61,495 bases of DNA, taken from contig AMYZ01000023.1 in NCBI GenBank assembly GCA_000335715.1, positions 1-61,495 of the forward strand, read 5' to 3'. Positions 47,703-56,341 of the stretch are shown here, one piece after another. A model generated the notes under the pieces. That model worked only from the letters and a program-made list of their open reading frames with translations. It did not search any database and was not told the DNA's origin. The translations under genes and the position numbers were made by a program. Each line of letters opens with the position of its first letter. The first letter of the stretch is position 1. The stretch comes from a beta proteobacterium L13. GTDB taxonomy: Bacteria > Pseudomonadota > Gammaproteobacteria > Burkholderiales > Chromobacteriaceae.

Positions 47703-47848
47703 CAATGCGCTAATACATGGTCAGGTTGGCCGCAGCGTACCGTGTGCCAGTTTGTGGTGTGCGCAGACAAACCAGGCGAACCGTATAGTGGCTGTAGCAT
47801 GGCTGCTAAAATAGCTAGCATGCGCATAGGTGTCACAGGGGGAAGGCG

Positions 47849-48889
47849 ATGTCCGACGTACCATTGCAAGGCGAATTTCTTCTGTACGAAACAGAAGATG
47901 GCCAAACCAGAGTGGAATGCCACTTTGCCGATGACAGCTTGTGGCTACCACAGGCACAGATCGCTTCGCTGTTTCAGACCACGCCACAAAACATTACCCT
48001 TCACCTGAAAGCGCTGTATCAGGAAGGCGAGCTAGCAGAGGCAGCAACGTGTAAGGATTACTTACAAGTTCGCACCGAGGGTAAGCGCCAGGTGTCTCGC
48101 AAGATCAAGTTCTACAGCCTGGACGCCATTCTGGCGGTGGGCTACAGGGTACGCTCGGTGCGTGGCACACAGTTTCGTCGCTGGGCGACTCAGCAGCTAG
48201 GCCAGTACCTGGTAAAAGGCTTTGTGATGGACGATGCCCGGCTGAAAAACCCGCCCGTCGCCAGCGCAGCTGTGCCGGACTATTTCGATGAGCTGCTGGC
48301 ACGCATCCGCGACATTCGCGCTAGCGAGCGGCGCATGTATTTGCGTGTACGCGAGATTTTTGCACTCGCCGCCGACTATGCCCCGTCACTGGCTGACACC
48401 ACACGCTTTTTTGGCATTATTCAGAACAAGCTGCACTTTGCCGTTACCGGCAAAACTGCTGCAGAGCTGATAGCGGAGCGTGCCAACCATGCACTGCCAA
48501 ATATGGGCCTAAGCAGCTGGGCACGCAGCCAGGTGAATAAGTCCGATGTACGCGTGGCTAAAAACTACCTGCGTGATAGCGAAATAGACGAACTGAACCG
48601 TATCGTGGTGATGTGGCTGGATTTTGCCGAAGACCAGGCACGCCGACGGCAGCAAGTATTCTTGCAAGACTGGCAGGCCAAACTGGATGCATTCTTGCAG
48701 TTCAACGACCGGCAGGTGCTGCCCGGCACTGGCAGCATCAGCAAACAACAGGCCGATGCCATGGCAGAAGCGGAATACGAACAGTATGCAGCACGCCGCC
48801 GTGCCTATCTGGAAGCCGAAGGGCAGGCAAACCCGTTAAGCCCGTTGGTGGACTTGGCCGTTACACGGCCCCCCAAGCCTACTACCTAG
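47849..48889 (+). CDS. rhuM: RhuM-family protein
   Basis: 346 residues, the usual length. RhuM was named on Salmonella pathogenicity island 3 and is spread widely on mobile elements; its function is not established. Typical segments are WLPQAQIASLFQTTPQNITLHLKALYQEGEL, KIKFYSLDAILAVGYRVRSVRGTQFRRWATQQL, FFGIIQNKLHFAVTGKTAAELI and DVRVAKNYLRDSEIDELNRIV. The first resembles a helix-turn-helix of DNA-damage or phage-type regulators. A GGGGGAAGG site precedes the ATG. It stands alone between two copies of a palindromic repeat, suggesting a mobile cassette. Confidence 0.88.
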   Translation: MSDVPLQGEFLLYETEDGQTRVECHFADDSLWLPQAQIASLFQTTPQNITLHLKALYQEGELAEAATCKDYLQVRTEGKRQVSRKIKFYSLDAILAVGYRVRSVRGTQFRRWATQQLGQYLVKGFVMDDARLKNPPVASAAVPDYFDELLARIRDIRASERRMYLRVREIFALAADYAPSLADTTRFFGIIQNKLHFAVTGKTAAELIAERANHALPNMGLSSWARSQVNKSDVRVAKNYLRDSEIDELNRIVVMWLDFAEDQARRRQQVFLQDWQAKLDAFLQFNDRQVLPGTGSISKQQADAMAEAEYEQYAARRRAYLEAEGQANPLSPLVDLAVTRPPKPTT

Positions 48890-48964
48890 AACACGCAACA
48901 AAGCGAGACACCCTGCTGCGCCATGTTCCCCTAGCCATGGCGATATAACGACGCGTATCTCTGC

Positions 48965-49199
48965 TATCTGATGGGGCTAGGGTGGCAGGGGTAAGGTTGG
49001 CCGCGTCGCGCCCTCACCCCCGGCCCCTCTCCCGTAGGGCAAGGGGCACACCAGCGCGCTATACCCGCCTGCGTTGGCCGCAGCACGCAGGCCGAGGCTT
49101 GGCCGCAGCGTAGCGCGCACCCAGCACACTACCCACGGCTGCGCACCATCGTTCCCCTCCCCCCGGGAGAGGGGCCTGGGGTGAGGGCCTGCGGCCAAC
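48965..49199. repeat. Palindromic repeat element, right copy with terminal inverted repeats
   Basis: Direct-orientation partner of the element left of rhuM. Its own ends are inverted: GGTTGGCCGC, 6 bases, CCCTCACCCC, one base, GGCCCCTCTCCC on the left (48994-49033) against GGGAGAGGGGCC, one base, GGGGTGAGGG, 2 bases, TGCGGCCAAC on the right (about 49164-49199). This gives terminal inverted repeats of about 37 bases around roughly 205 bases, with no open frame. It looks like a MITE- or REP-like element. It lies in the 331-base gap before the binding-protein gene. Confidence 0.75.
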
Positions 49200-49220
49200 A
49201 TTGACTCGCCAGTAAACGGC

Positions 49221-50312
49221 CTAGCGCCCGCTGCGCAGCTGTTGCCAGATGCGGGTGTAGCCGTTGATGGTTTTGGGGTCGGGGGTCAGCGCGACAAAGC
49301 TGCCTTGCAGGTCGGCCGGCTGCGGGAAGATGGTGCGGTTGTTCACCAGCGCAGGCTGCATGTGCGGGCGGGCGGCCAGTACGGCGGTGGCGTAGGCCAC
49401 GTGGTTGGCGTTGGCGGCGGCGGTTTTGGGCTCCAGCATGGCGTTGATGTAGGCGTGGGCGTTGTCTACGTTGGCCGCATCCCGCGGTATGGCCCACATG
49501 TCTACCCACAGGTCGGCGCCGGGTGCCAGCAGTGCCTGGATCTTGATGCCGTTGTGCGCTTCTTCGGCGCGCTGGCGCGCCAGGTTGAAGTCGCCGTTAT
49601 AGCCCATGGCTACGCACAGGTCGCCGCTGGCCATCTGGTTGTAGTAGCTGGAGCCGGAAAACAGCTTGTAATGCGGGCGCACGGCTTTGAGCTTGTCGGC
49701 TACGATCTGGTAGTCGGCCAGCTTGTTGCTGTTGGGGTCCAGGCCAAAATAGTGCAGCGCCACCGGGAAGAACTCGCTGGGCGAATCCAGCACGCTGATG
49801 CCGCAGCCTTTCAGTTTGGCGGTGTATTCGGGCTTGAAGATCAGGTCCCACGGGTTGGCTGGCAGCTTGCCGCCCAGCGCCTTGTTCACCTTGTCTACAT
49901 TGATACCCACGGTGTTAAAGCCCCAGTAGTTGGGCACGCCGTAGCGCTGGCCGGGGTCGAACTGCTCCACGATCTTGAGGATGGCCGGGTCCAGGTGCTT
50001 GAGGTTGGGCAGCTTGGCTTTGTCCAGCGGCAAAAACAGCCCGCCGCGTATGCCCAGCGCCAGCGTGTTGTGCGAGGGCACCACCACGTCGTAGCCGCTT
50101 TTGCCGGTCATCAGCTTGGCGCGCAGGATCTCGTTGCTGTCGAACACGTCGTAGCGCACCTTGATGCCGGTGGCGCGGGTGAAGTTGGCGTTGGTGCTGT
50201 CGGCTACGTAGTCGGTCCAGTTGTACACGTTCACCACACCAGCGGCGTGGCTGGCCAGGGTGGTAGCTGCTAGCGCGATGGCCAGTAGCGGGCGGTAGAT
50301 CGATGCAGTCAT
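49221..50312 (-). CDS. Polyamine-type ABC transporter substrate-binding protein (PotD/PotF-like)
   Basis: 363 residues. Signal peptide to about residue 24 (TTLASHAAG). The mature start VVNVYNWTDYVADSTNANFTRATGIKVRYDVFDSNEILRAKLMTGKSGYDVVVPS is the PotF/PotD/SpuD signature; NYWGFNTVGINVDKV follows. It binds putrescine- or spermidine-like polyamines in the periplasm. The ATG at 50312 has a GAGGAG site; longer in-frame sequence to 50573 overlaps the upstream gene and is rejected. It follows an FAD oxidase gene by 10 bases. No permease or ATPase genes are next to it. Confidence 0.9.
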   Translation of the reverse strand: MTASIYRPLLAIALAATTLASHAAGVVNVYNWTDYVADSTNANFTRATGIKVRYDVFDSNEILRAKLMTGKSGYDVVVPSHNTLALGIRGGLFLPLDKAKLPNLKHLDPAILKIVEQFDPGQRYGVPNYWGFNTVGINVDKVNKALGGKLPANPWDLIFKPEYTAKLKGCGISVLDSPSEFFPVALHYFGLDPNSNKLADYQIVADKLKAVRPHYKLFSGSSYYNQMASGDLCVAMGYNGDFNLARQRAEEAHNGIKIQALLAPGADLWVDMWAIPRDAANVDNAHAYINAMLEPKTAAANANHVAYATAVLAARPHMQPALVNNRTIFPQPADLQGSFVALTPDPKTINGYTRIWQQLRSGR

Positions 50313-50322
50313 GCGGGGCTCC

Positions 50323-51681
50323 TCAAGCGGGTTCACTAAGACGGTCGCGCCAGGCGTAGGCGGTATAAGCAAACTGCAGGCCCAGCTTTTGCAGCGCGGT
50401 GGCGGGCGGCAGCCGCGGGGCCAGGCCGTGCATGGCACAGGCGGCTTCGGTGGCGGTGGGCGGCTGCCCGGCCATGGCGCGCGCCAGTGCCCGCCCCAGC
50501 CACGGCATGGTGCTGACGCCGCTGCCAAAGCAGCCGGCGGCGTGCCACACGCTGCCATCATCCGGCAGGGCACCGTATTGCGGCAGCATACGCCGGTTGA
50601 CGGCGATGAGCCCGCGCCAGAAGTAATCGATCTCCACCCCGGCCCAGGCCGGAAAGCGTGCGGCCAACTGTGCCTGCAGCGCGGCGCGCTGGCGCTGGCC
50701 GCTGGCGTCGCTGCCGCTCAGGTCGCCACGGGCGCCAAACAGCAGGCGGCCGTCGGGCAGGCGTCGCCAGTAGCTCAGCAGGTGGCGGGTATCGAACATG
50801 GGCGTGTGGCTGTGGTAGCCGTAGGCGCCCCACTCCGCCCCGCTTAGCGGGCGGGTCACGATGATGTTGGAAATCACCGGCAGCGTACGGTGGCGCAGCA
50901 GCGGCGGCAGTACGCCCGGCAAATAGCCATTGGTAGCCAGCAGTAGCTGGCGGGCGTGTACCACGCTGCCGCTGGCGTGCAAGGTGTGGCCGGTGGCGTG
51001 GCGCTGCCAGCGGCTTACCGGCTGCTGCGGCAGCAGCACGGCGCCGTAGCGCTGCGCCGCTTGCGCCAGGCCGCTCACCAGCGCCAGCGGGTTCAGCCCG
51101 CCCCCTTGCAGGATATGCAGTGCGCCGTGTTGCGCCGGGCCATCGTGCCCCATGCCGGCAAACACCTGGCGCGGCAATAGGCGGCAGGCTACCGGCGTGT
51201 GCTGGCGCCAGGCGTGGTATTCGGCCTGCAGCGCATCCCAGGCGGCCGGGCTGTGCGCCACCACGTAGCTGCCATCGCCACAGGCCTGGGTGGCGATGCC
51301 CTCCTCGGCCGCCAGCGTGGCCACCAGCTGCATGGCCTCGTTTTGCGCGGCCATGAAACCGGCAGCACCGGCCGGGCCCAGCTGGCGCAGCAGGCCGGCG
51401 TAGTCGTGCTTGGTGGCGGGCAACGTGTTGAAACCGGCGTTGCGGCCGGACGCGCCCCAGCCTATGTCGCCCGCCTCCAGCACCGCCACGCTGGCGCCGT
51501 GGTCGCGCGCCAGGTGCAGCGCCGCCGACAGCCCGCAGTAGCCGCCGCCGATAATGGCCACATCCACCGTGTGCTCGCCGCTGCCGGGCGCCAGGGTTGG
51601 CCGCGCCGTGGTGGCGTGCCAGTAGCTGGGCGGGGTCAGCTGGGGGCGGTACTGGTCGGTGTGGTAAAAGGGCTGGTACAT
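50323..51681 (-). CDS. FAD-dependent oxidoreductase (PuuB/DadA-like)
   Basis: 452 residues. An N-terminal FAD-binding Rossmann motif VAIIGGGYCGLSAALHLARDHGASVAVLEAGDIGWGASGRNAGF, and a C-terminal GCFGSGVSTMPWLGRALARAMAG contact, as in gamma-glutamylputrescine oxidase and related amine oxidases. It is paired with a polyamine-binding protein gene 10 bases downstream, which favours polyamine or amino-acid oxidation, and is divergent from a LysR gene 103 bases away that probably regulates both. Exact substrate unknown. Confidence 0.85.
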   Translation of the reverse strand: MYQPFYHTDQYRPQLTPPSYWHATTARPTLAPGSGEHTVDVAIIGGGYCGLSAALHLARDHGASVAVLEAGDIGWGASGRNAGFNTLPATKHDYAGLLRQLGPAGAAGFMAAQNEAMQLVATLAAEEGIATQACGDGSYVVAHSPAAWDALQAEYHAWRQHTPVACRLLPRQVFAGMGHDGPAQHGALHILQGGGLNPLALVSGLAQAAQRYGAVLLPQQPVSRWQRHATGHTLHASGSVVHARQLLLATNGYLPGVLPPLLRHRTLPVISNIIVTRPLSGAEWGAYGYHSHTPMFDTRHLLSYWRRLPDGRLLFGARGDLSGSDASGQRQRAALQAQLAARFPAWAGVEIDYFWRGLIAVNRRMLPQYGALPDDGSVWHAAGCFGSGVSTMPWLGRALARAMAGQPPTATEAACAMHGLAPRLPPATALQKLGLQFAYTAYAWRDRLSEPA

Positions 51682-51784
51682 GGCGGCTCCGCGAGTATTG
51701 CCACAGTGTGGCCAGCGCGCGGCGCTACCGGCAAGACACGCTTTTTGCTACCTTGTGTTAATTAATTTAACAGCTGGAGCCACC

Positions 51785-52660
51785 ATGGCCCGCCGCCTGC
51801 CCCCGCTTAACAGTGTTCGCGCCTTTGAGGCCGCCGCCCGGCTGGGCAGCTTTGTGGCCGCCGCACAGGAGCTGAACGTGACCCAGCCAGCCATAGGCCG
51901 CCACGTGCGGCAGCTGGAAAGCTGGCTGGGTGTGGCGCTGTTTCAGCGCAATGCGCGTGGCGTGCAGCCCACCGCCGCCGGTGGGCAATATCTGGCTACC
52001 GCCAGCCGCCTGCTGGACGAGCTGGCCGCGGCCAGTGCCGCGCTGGCGCAGCCACAGCCAGCCCTGCTACGGCTGATGGTGGTGCCGGGTCTGGCACGGC
52101 GCTGGCTGGCACCGCTACTGGACGAGCTGCTGGCCGAGCGCCCCGGCCTGCGCCTGGCGATAGAGCCGCATGCCACGTTTTGTCAGCTGCAAGCCGGCCA
52201 GGCTGACCTGGGCCTGGTGGCCGACGATATCGCGCATTTGCCCGGCTACTACCACACGCTGGCGGTGCCGCCGGTGTTTCCGGTATGCACCCCGGCGTAT
52301 CTGGCGCAGCACGGCACGCCGGCCAGCCCGGCCGCGCTGCTGCAGCACACGCTGATTCACGAAGACGATGGCGAATGGTGGCAGCTATGGTTGGCCGCAC
52401 AGGGCCTGCACGTGCAGCTACAGCCACAGATGGTGTACTACAGCGCCGACCAGACGCTGGACGCCTGCCTGGCGCACAAGGGCATCGCGCTGGCCAACCC
52501 GCTGCTGGTGGGGCCAGAGCTGGCCAGCGGTGCGCTGGTGCGGCCGCTGGCGCAGGCTGTGGCGCTGCAGGGCTACCATTTCATTTTGCCACCGGGCGGC
52601 GCGGTGTCTGCCGATATGGCATGGCTGATAAGCGCGCTATGCCAGCGCGCCGCTGCCTGA
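51785..52660 (+). CDS. LysR-family regulator, GcvA-like
   Basis: 291 residues. N-terminal helix-turn-helix ARRLPPLNSVRAFEAAARLGSFVAAAQELNVTQPAIGRHVRQLESWLG, effector domain from about residue 88. The ATG at 51785 has a GGAG site and starts the domain; the in-frame ATG at 51680 overlaps the divergent gene. It is placed head-to-head with the FAD oxidase and polyamine-binding genes, which are its likely targets. A terminator follows the stop. Confidence 0.88.
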   Translation: MARRLPPLNSVRAFEAAARLGSFVAAAQELNVTQPAIGRHVRQLESWLGVALFQRNARGVQPTAAGGQYLATASRLLDELAAASAALAQPQPALLRLMVVPGLARRWLAPLLDELLAERPGLRLAIEPHATFCQLQAGQADLGLVADDIAHLPGYYHTLAVPPVFPVCTPAYLAQHGTPASPAALLQHTLIHEDDGEWWQLWLAAQGLHVQLQPQMVYYSADQTLDACLAHKGIALANPLLVGPELASGALVRPLAQAVALQGYHFILPPGGAVSADMAWLISALCQRAAA

Positions 52661-52681
52661 CAGGGCGGCGGCGCAGGCATG

Positions 52682-52710
52682 AAAAAGGGCGCGGCATCGC
52701 TGCCGCGCCC
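52682..52710. terminator. Stem-loop after the LysR gene
   Basis: GGGCGCGGC (52687-52695), loop ATCGCT, GCCGCGCCC (52702-52710), 26 bases past the LysR stop, with AAAAA on its left. The rest of the 323-base gap up to the ABC-F gene has an AT-rich stretch (about 52755-52805) that may carry its promoter, and a 10-mer at 52899. Confidence 0.6.
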
Positions 52711-52983
52711 TACTGACTGATCTGTATCTACACTGCACTTTCACGCAGTGGCGCTACCTTATCATTACTTTAGTTTTGTGTGAAAGCTTTTTTACATTAT
52801 CGAATTACACGCGCAGCCGCCTTACCACAGCGCGCCTCAGTGCACCTGCCCGGCGTGGTACCATGCCCGCCTGCTGCCCGCCACGGGTAGCCCTGTTCTG
52901 CGGCCAACCTTGGCCGCCCCTGTCGTTACCCGGCCCTGCGCCAGTGCGGCTTTACCTTTTCGGGTCGCCTGGCGGCTGTATTC

Positions 52984-54651
52984 ATGATCACGCTTAAAAA
53001 TGTTGTATTGCGCCGGGGCAGCAAGCTGCTGCTGGATGGCGCCACCGTTACCCTGAACCCGGGTGAAAAAGTGGGCCTGGTGGGCCGTAATGGCGCCGGT
53101 AAATCGTCGCTGTTTGCCGTGCTGAACGGCAGCCTGCACGAAGATGGCGGCGACTTCCACATCCCTAGCCAGTGGCGCATGGCGCAGGTGGCGCAGGACA
53201 TGCCGGAAACCGCGCAAAGCGCTACCGACTTTGTAGTAGAGGGCGATACCGCCCTGCTGGCCGCGCAGCAGGAAGTGGCCGAAGCCGAGGCCGGCGAAGA
53301 CTACATGCGCATGGCGCACGCCTACACCGCGCTGAACGACGCCGGTGCGCACGACGCCCCCGCCCGCGCCCAGGCGCTGATTCTGGGCCTGGGTTTTAGC
53401 GTGGCCGAGCTGCAGCGCCCGGTAAACAGCTTTTCCGGCGGCTGGCGTATGCGCCTGCAGCTGGCGCGCGCGCTGATGTGCCCGTCCGACCTGCTACTGC
53501 TGGACGAACCCACCAACCACTTGGACTTGGACGCCCTGGTGTGGCTGGAGGCCTGGCTCAAGCAATACGCCGGCACCCTGGTGGTAATCAGCCACGACCG
53601 CGAATTCCTCGACGCCATTACCAACGTGACCCTGCACATCGACCACGGCAAGCTGGTGCGCTACGGCGGCAACTACAGCAAGTTCGAAGACATGCGCGCC
53701 GAGCAGATGGTGCTGCAGCAGGCCGCGCAGGCCAAGCAGCAGGAAAAGATCGCCCACCTGCAAAAGTTTATCGACCGCTTCAAGGCCAAGGCCAGCAAGG
53801 CCAAGCAGGCGCAAAGCCGCGTAAAAGCGCTGGAGCGCATGGAAAAAATCGCGCCGGTACTGGCCGATGCCGAATTCCAGTTCGAATTCAAAGAGCCGTC
53901 CAGCCTGCCCAACCCCATGCTGACACTCAGCGAAGCCGCCTTCGGCTACCCGGCGCCAGACGACGCACCAGCCGCTACACCGCCGACAGTGATCGTGCAG
54001 GGCGTACGCCGCTCGGTGCTGGCCGGCCAGCGCATCGGCATTCTGGGCGCCAACGGCCAGGGCAAATCCACGCTGGTGAAAACCGTGGCCGAGGCGCTGC
54101 GCCCGGTCAGCGGCGAAGTCATTCGCGGCAAGGGCCTGAGCATAGGCTACTTCTCGCAGCAGGAGCTGGACGTACTGCGCCCCGAGGACGACCCGCTGCA
54201 ACACATGCTGCGCCTGGCGCGCGACACCCCCGCCGCGCTGCGCCCGCCCGCTGCCGACTGCCGCGAACAAGGCCTGCGCAACTTCCTGGGTACGTTCAAC
54301 TTTAGCGGCGACATGGTGAAGCAAGCCGTCGGCAGCATGAGCGGCGGCGAAAAAGCCCGCCTGGTGCTGTGCATGATCGTGTGGCTGCGCCCTAACCTGC
54401 TGCTGCTGGATGAACCGACCAACCACCTGGACCTGGCCACGCGCGAGGCGCTGAGCGTGGCGCTGAACGAATTCGAAGGCTCGGTGATGCTGGTGAGCCA
54501 CGATCGCGCGCTGCTGCGCGCCGTGTGCGACGAGTTCTGGCTGGTCTCGCGCGGCGGGGTCAGCGACTTCGAAGGCGACCTGGACGACTACCAGGTGTAC
54601 CTGCTGGAAGAAGCCAAGCGCCGCCGCGAAGAAGCCGCCGGCAAGCGCTAA
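52984..54651 (+). CDS. yheS: ABC-F ATPase, YheS/Uup type
   Basis: 555 residues with two ABC cassettes in one chain and no membrane segments, the ABC-F layout of ribosome-associated translation factors. First cassette: GRNGAGKS (near 34-41), SFSGGWRMRLQLARALM, LLLLDEPTNHLD. An ABC-F linker (about 240-300, rich in Lys, Ala and Gln) follows. Second cassette: GANGQGKST, SMSGGEKARL, LLLLDEPTNHLD. ATG fixed by the domain start. It ends at a strong terminator. Likely a housekeeping ribosome factor rather than a resistance protein, though the line is hard to draw by sequence alone. Confidence 0.92.
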   Translation: MITLKNVVLRRGSKLLLDGATVTLNPGEKVGLVGRNGAGKSSLFAVLNGSLHEDGGDFHIPSQWRMAQVAQDMPETAQSATDFVVEGDTALLAAQQEVAEAEAGEDYMRMAHAYTALNDAGAHDAPARAQALILGLGFSVAELQRPVNSFSGGWRMRLQLARALMCPSDLLLLDEPTNHLDLDALVWLEAWLKQYAGTLVVISHDREFLDAITNVTLHIDHGKLVRYGGNYSKFEDMRAEQMVLQQAAQAKQQEKIAHLQKFIDRFKAKASKAKQAQSRVKALERMEKIAPVLADAEFQFEFKEPSSLPNPMLTLSEAAFGYPAPDDAPAATPPTVIVQGVRRSVLAGQRIGILGANGQGKSTLVKTVAEALRPVSGEVIRGKGLSIGYFSQQELDVLRPEDDPLQHMLRLARDTPAALRPPAADCREQGLRNFLGTFNFSGDMVKQAVGSMSGGEKARLVLCMIVWLRPNLLLLDEPTNHLDLATREALSVALNEFEGSVMLVSHDRALLRAVCDEFWLVSRGGVSDFEGDLDDYQVYLLEEAKRRREEAAGKR

Positions 54652-54672
54652 GCCCGGCGACGGTGCCAGCAC

Positions 54673-54711
54673 AAGGCCTGACGGCTATGCCGTCAGGCCT
54701 TGTTTTTTTTT
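54673..54711 (+). terminator. Terminator of the ABC-F gene
   Basis: AAGGCCTGACGGC (54673-54685), loop TAT, GCCGTCAGGCCTT (54689-54701), then GTTTTTTTTT. A 13-bp perfect stem with a long T-run. Confidence 0.92.
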
Positions 54712-54738
54712 GCAGGGTAGCCGCGCTGCCAGGTGTAG

Positions 54739-55647
54739 CTAGCGCCGCGCGATCAGCAAGATACCGATACCGATCAGCAGCATGCCGCCCAGCTCGCGCG
54801 TGGCCGGCCACTCGCCCAGGCTACTGGCCGCCATGGCCACCGCCAGCACCGGAATCACCAAGGCATTAAAACTGAGGGTGGACGCCGGCAGGCGGCGTAG
54901 CAGCCACAGCCAGGCCAGCCAGCCCACGGCGCTGGAAAACACGCCCGAATACACCAGCCCCAGCACAAACTGCGCCGACCACTGGATGCCGGCAAAGTCG
55001 GCAAACGGCAGCAGCAGCGGCAACGGTGCCAGGCCGATCAGCGCCTGCCAGCCGGAGAAATTCAGGCTATCCAGCGGGCCATTCTGCGCCGCCCGCTTGG
55101 TCAGCACGGAACCCAGCGCCCACAGCAAGCCGGCCAGCACCGCCAGCAACATGGGCAGCACGCCGCCGTGCAGCTGCCACGGCGCCACAATCAGCATCAG
55201 CCCGGCAAAACCGGCCACTAGCGCACGGCGGGCGTTGGCGGTAAACGGCTCGCCCAGTAGCCAGTGCGACAGCAGTGCCACCCAGAACGGCATGGTAAAC
55301 ACCAGTACCGAAGTACGCCCGGCCGCCCCCGCCACCAGCGCCAGCGTTACCGTTAGCCCGTAGGCAAAGGTGGTGGTCAGGCCCACCAGGCTGGCATCGC
55401 GCAGGCGCTGTGGTTTCAGCGCCCGCCCGCGCGCCAGCAGCACGCCAAACAGCGTCAGGCTGCCGATAGTGGTGCGCAGGATCAGGTGCGTCAGTGGCGT
55501 GGTGGCCTGCAGCGTGACCTTCATCACCACATAGTTGTAAGCCCACATCGTTACCAGGCCGGCAAACAGCGCGTAGGGCAGCCAGCGGCTGGCGGACAGG
55601 TCGGCAAGGTTGGCCGCAAGGCGGCGGCTAAGGCGGGCGGTGGTCAT
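54739..55647 (-). CDS. EamA/DMT-superfamily transporter
   Basis: 302 residues with ten hydrophobic helices in two EamA repeats (about 20-150 and 160-300; TMWAYNYVVMKVTLQATTPL and LLWALGSVLTKRAAQNG). Such proteins export amino acids or other metabolites. The ATG at 55647 is chosen because the further upstream frame to 55716 runs into the divergent regulator's leader; its ribosome-binding site is weak. Divergent AsnC-type regulator 124 bases away is the likely controller, a second exporter/AsnC pair in this window. Confidence 0.88.
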   Translation of the reverse strand: MTTARLSRRLAANLADLSASRWLPYALFAGLVTMWAYNYVVMKVTLQATTPLTHLILRTTIGSLTLFGVLLARGRALKPQRLRDASLVGLTTTFAYGLTVTLALVAGAAGRTSVLVFTMPFWVALLSHWLLGEPFTANARRALVAGFAGLMLIVAPWQLHGGVLPMLLAVLAGLLWALGSVLTKRAAQNGPLDSLNFSGWQALIGLAPLPLLLPFADFAGIQWSAQFVLGLVYSGVFSSAVGWLAWLWLLRRLPASTLSFNALVIPVLAVAMAASSLGEWPATRELGGMLLIGIGILLIARR

Positions 55648-55771
55648 GGCGGGCGTATCCGTAGCGTGATGCTGCCAGTGTAGGCAGCCACCGGCTGCCG
55701 CCTGCTGCGTTATCATGCACAGCTGCGCAGCCAGGCTGCGACTTTGGGCAATTCAACGCAGGAAAACTGAC

Positions 55772-56242
55772 ATGCTGGATAACTACGACCGCAAGCTGCT
55801 GGCGCTGCTGCAAGAAGACGCCCGCCAGACCCACGACGCGCTGGCCGAGGCGGTAAACCTGTCGCCCACCGCCGTTACCCGCCGCCTGAAGCGGCTACGC
55901 GCCGACGGCCACATCCAGCGTGAGGTAGCCCTGGTGGACCCGGCGCTGTTCGGCCGCAGCCTGCGCCTGGTGGTAAACGTAATGCTGCAGCGCGCGCAAA
56001 CGCCGCTGGTGGACGCGTTCAAGGCCAGCATGCAGGCCGCGCCCGAGGTAATGGAGTGCTACAACGTCACCGGCCGGCCGGATTTCGTGCTGATGGTGCT
56101 GGTGCGCGACATGGCCGACTACGAACGCTTTGCTCGCGCCCACCTGATGAACAACCCGCACGTGCGCGAGTTCGAATCGCTGGTGGTGATCAACACCTGC
56201 AAATACACCACGGCAGTGCCGCAGGACGCCGACACGGACTAA
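55772..56242 (+). CDS. Lrp/AsnC-family transcriptional regulator
   Basis: 156 residues. Helix-turn-helix MLDNYDRKLLALLQEDARQTHDALAEAVNLSPTAVTRRLKRLRADGHI followed by the RAM domain (VMECYNVTGRPDFVLMVLVRDMADYERF). AGGAAA ribosome-binding site at good spacing before the ATG at 55772. Probably senses an amino acid and controls the divergent EamA exporter. A 10-mer copy follows the stop directly. Confidence 0.9.
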   Translation: MLDNYDRKLLALLQEDARQTHDALAEAVNLSPTAVTRRLKRLRADGHIQREVALVDPALFGRSLRLVVNVMLQRAQTPLVDAFKASMQAAPEVMECYNVTGRPDFVLMVLVRDMADYERFARAHLMNNPHVREFESLVVINTCKYTTAVPQDADTD

Positions 56243-56341
56243 GGTTGGCCGCAAACGCCAAGGCACAAACCGCACCAACCAAGGGCAGGGCAAGCTGCCG
56301 GCTAAGCGGGCGAAAACACGCATGACAGGGAAATTTCCCCA

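Noticed and set aside
48994-49199. CRISPR array or tandem-repeat locus
   Set aside because: The repeats are inverted and not regularly spaced; there are no spacers and no cas genes.
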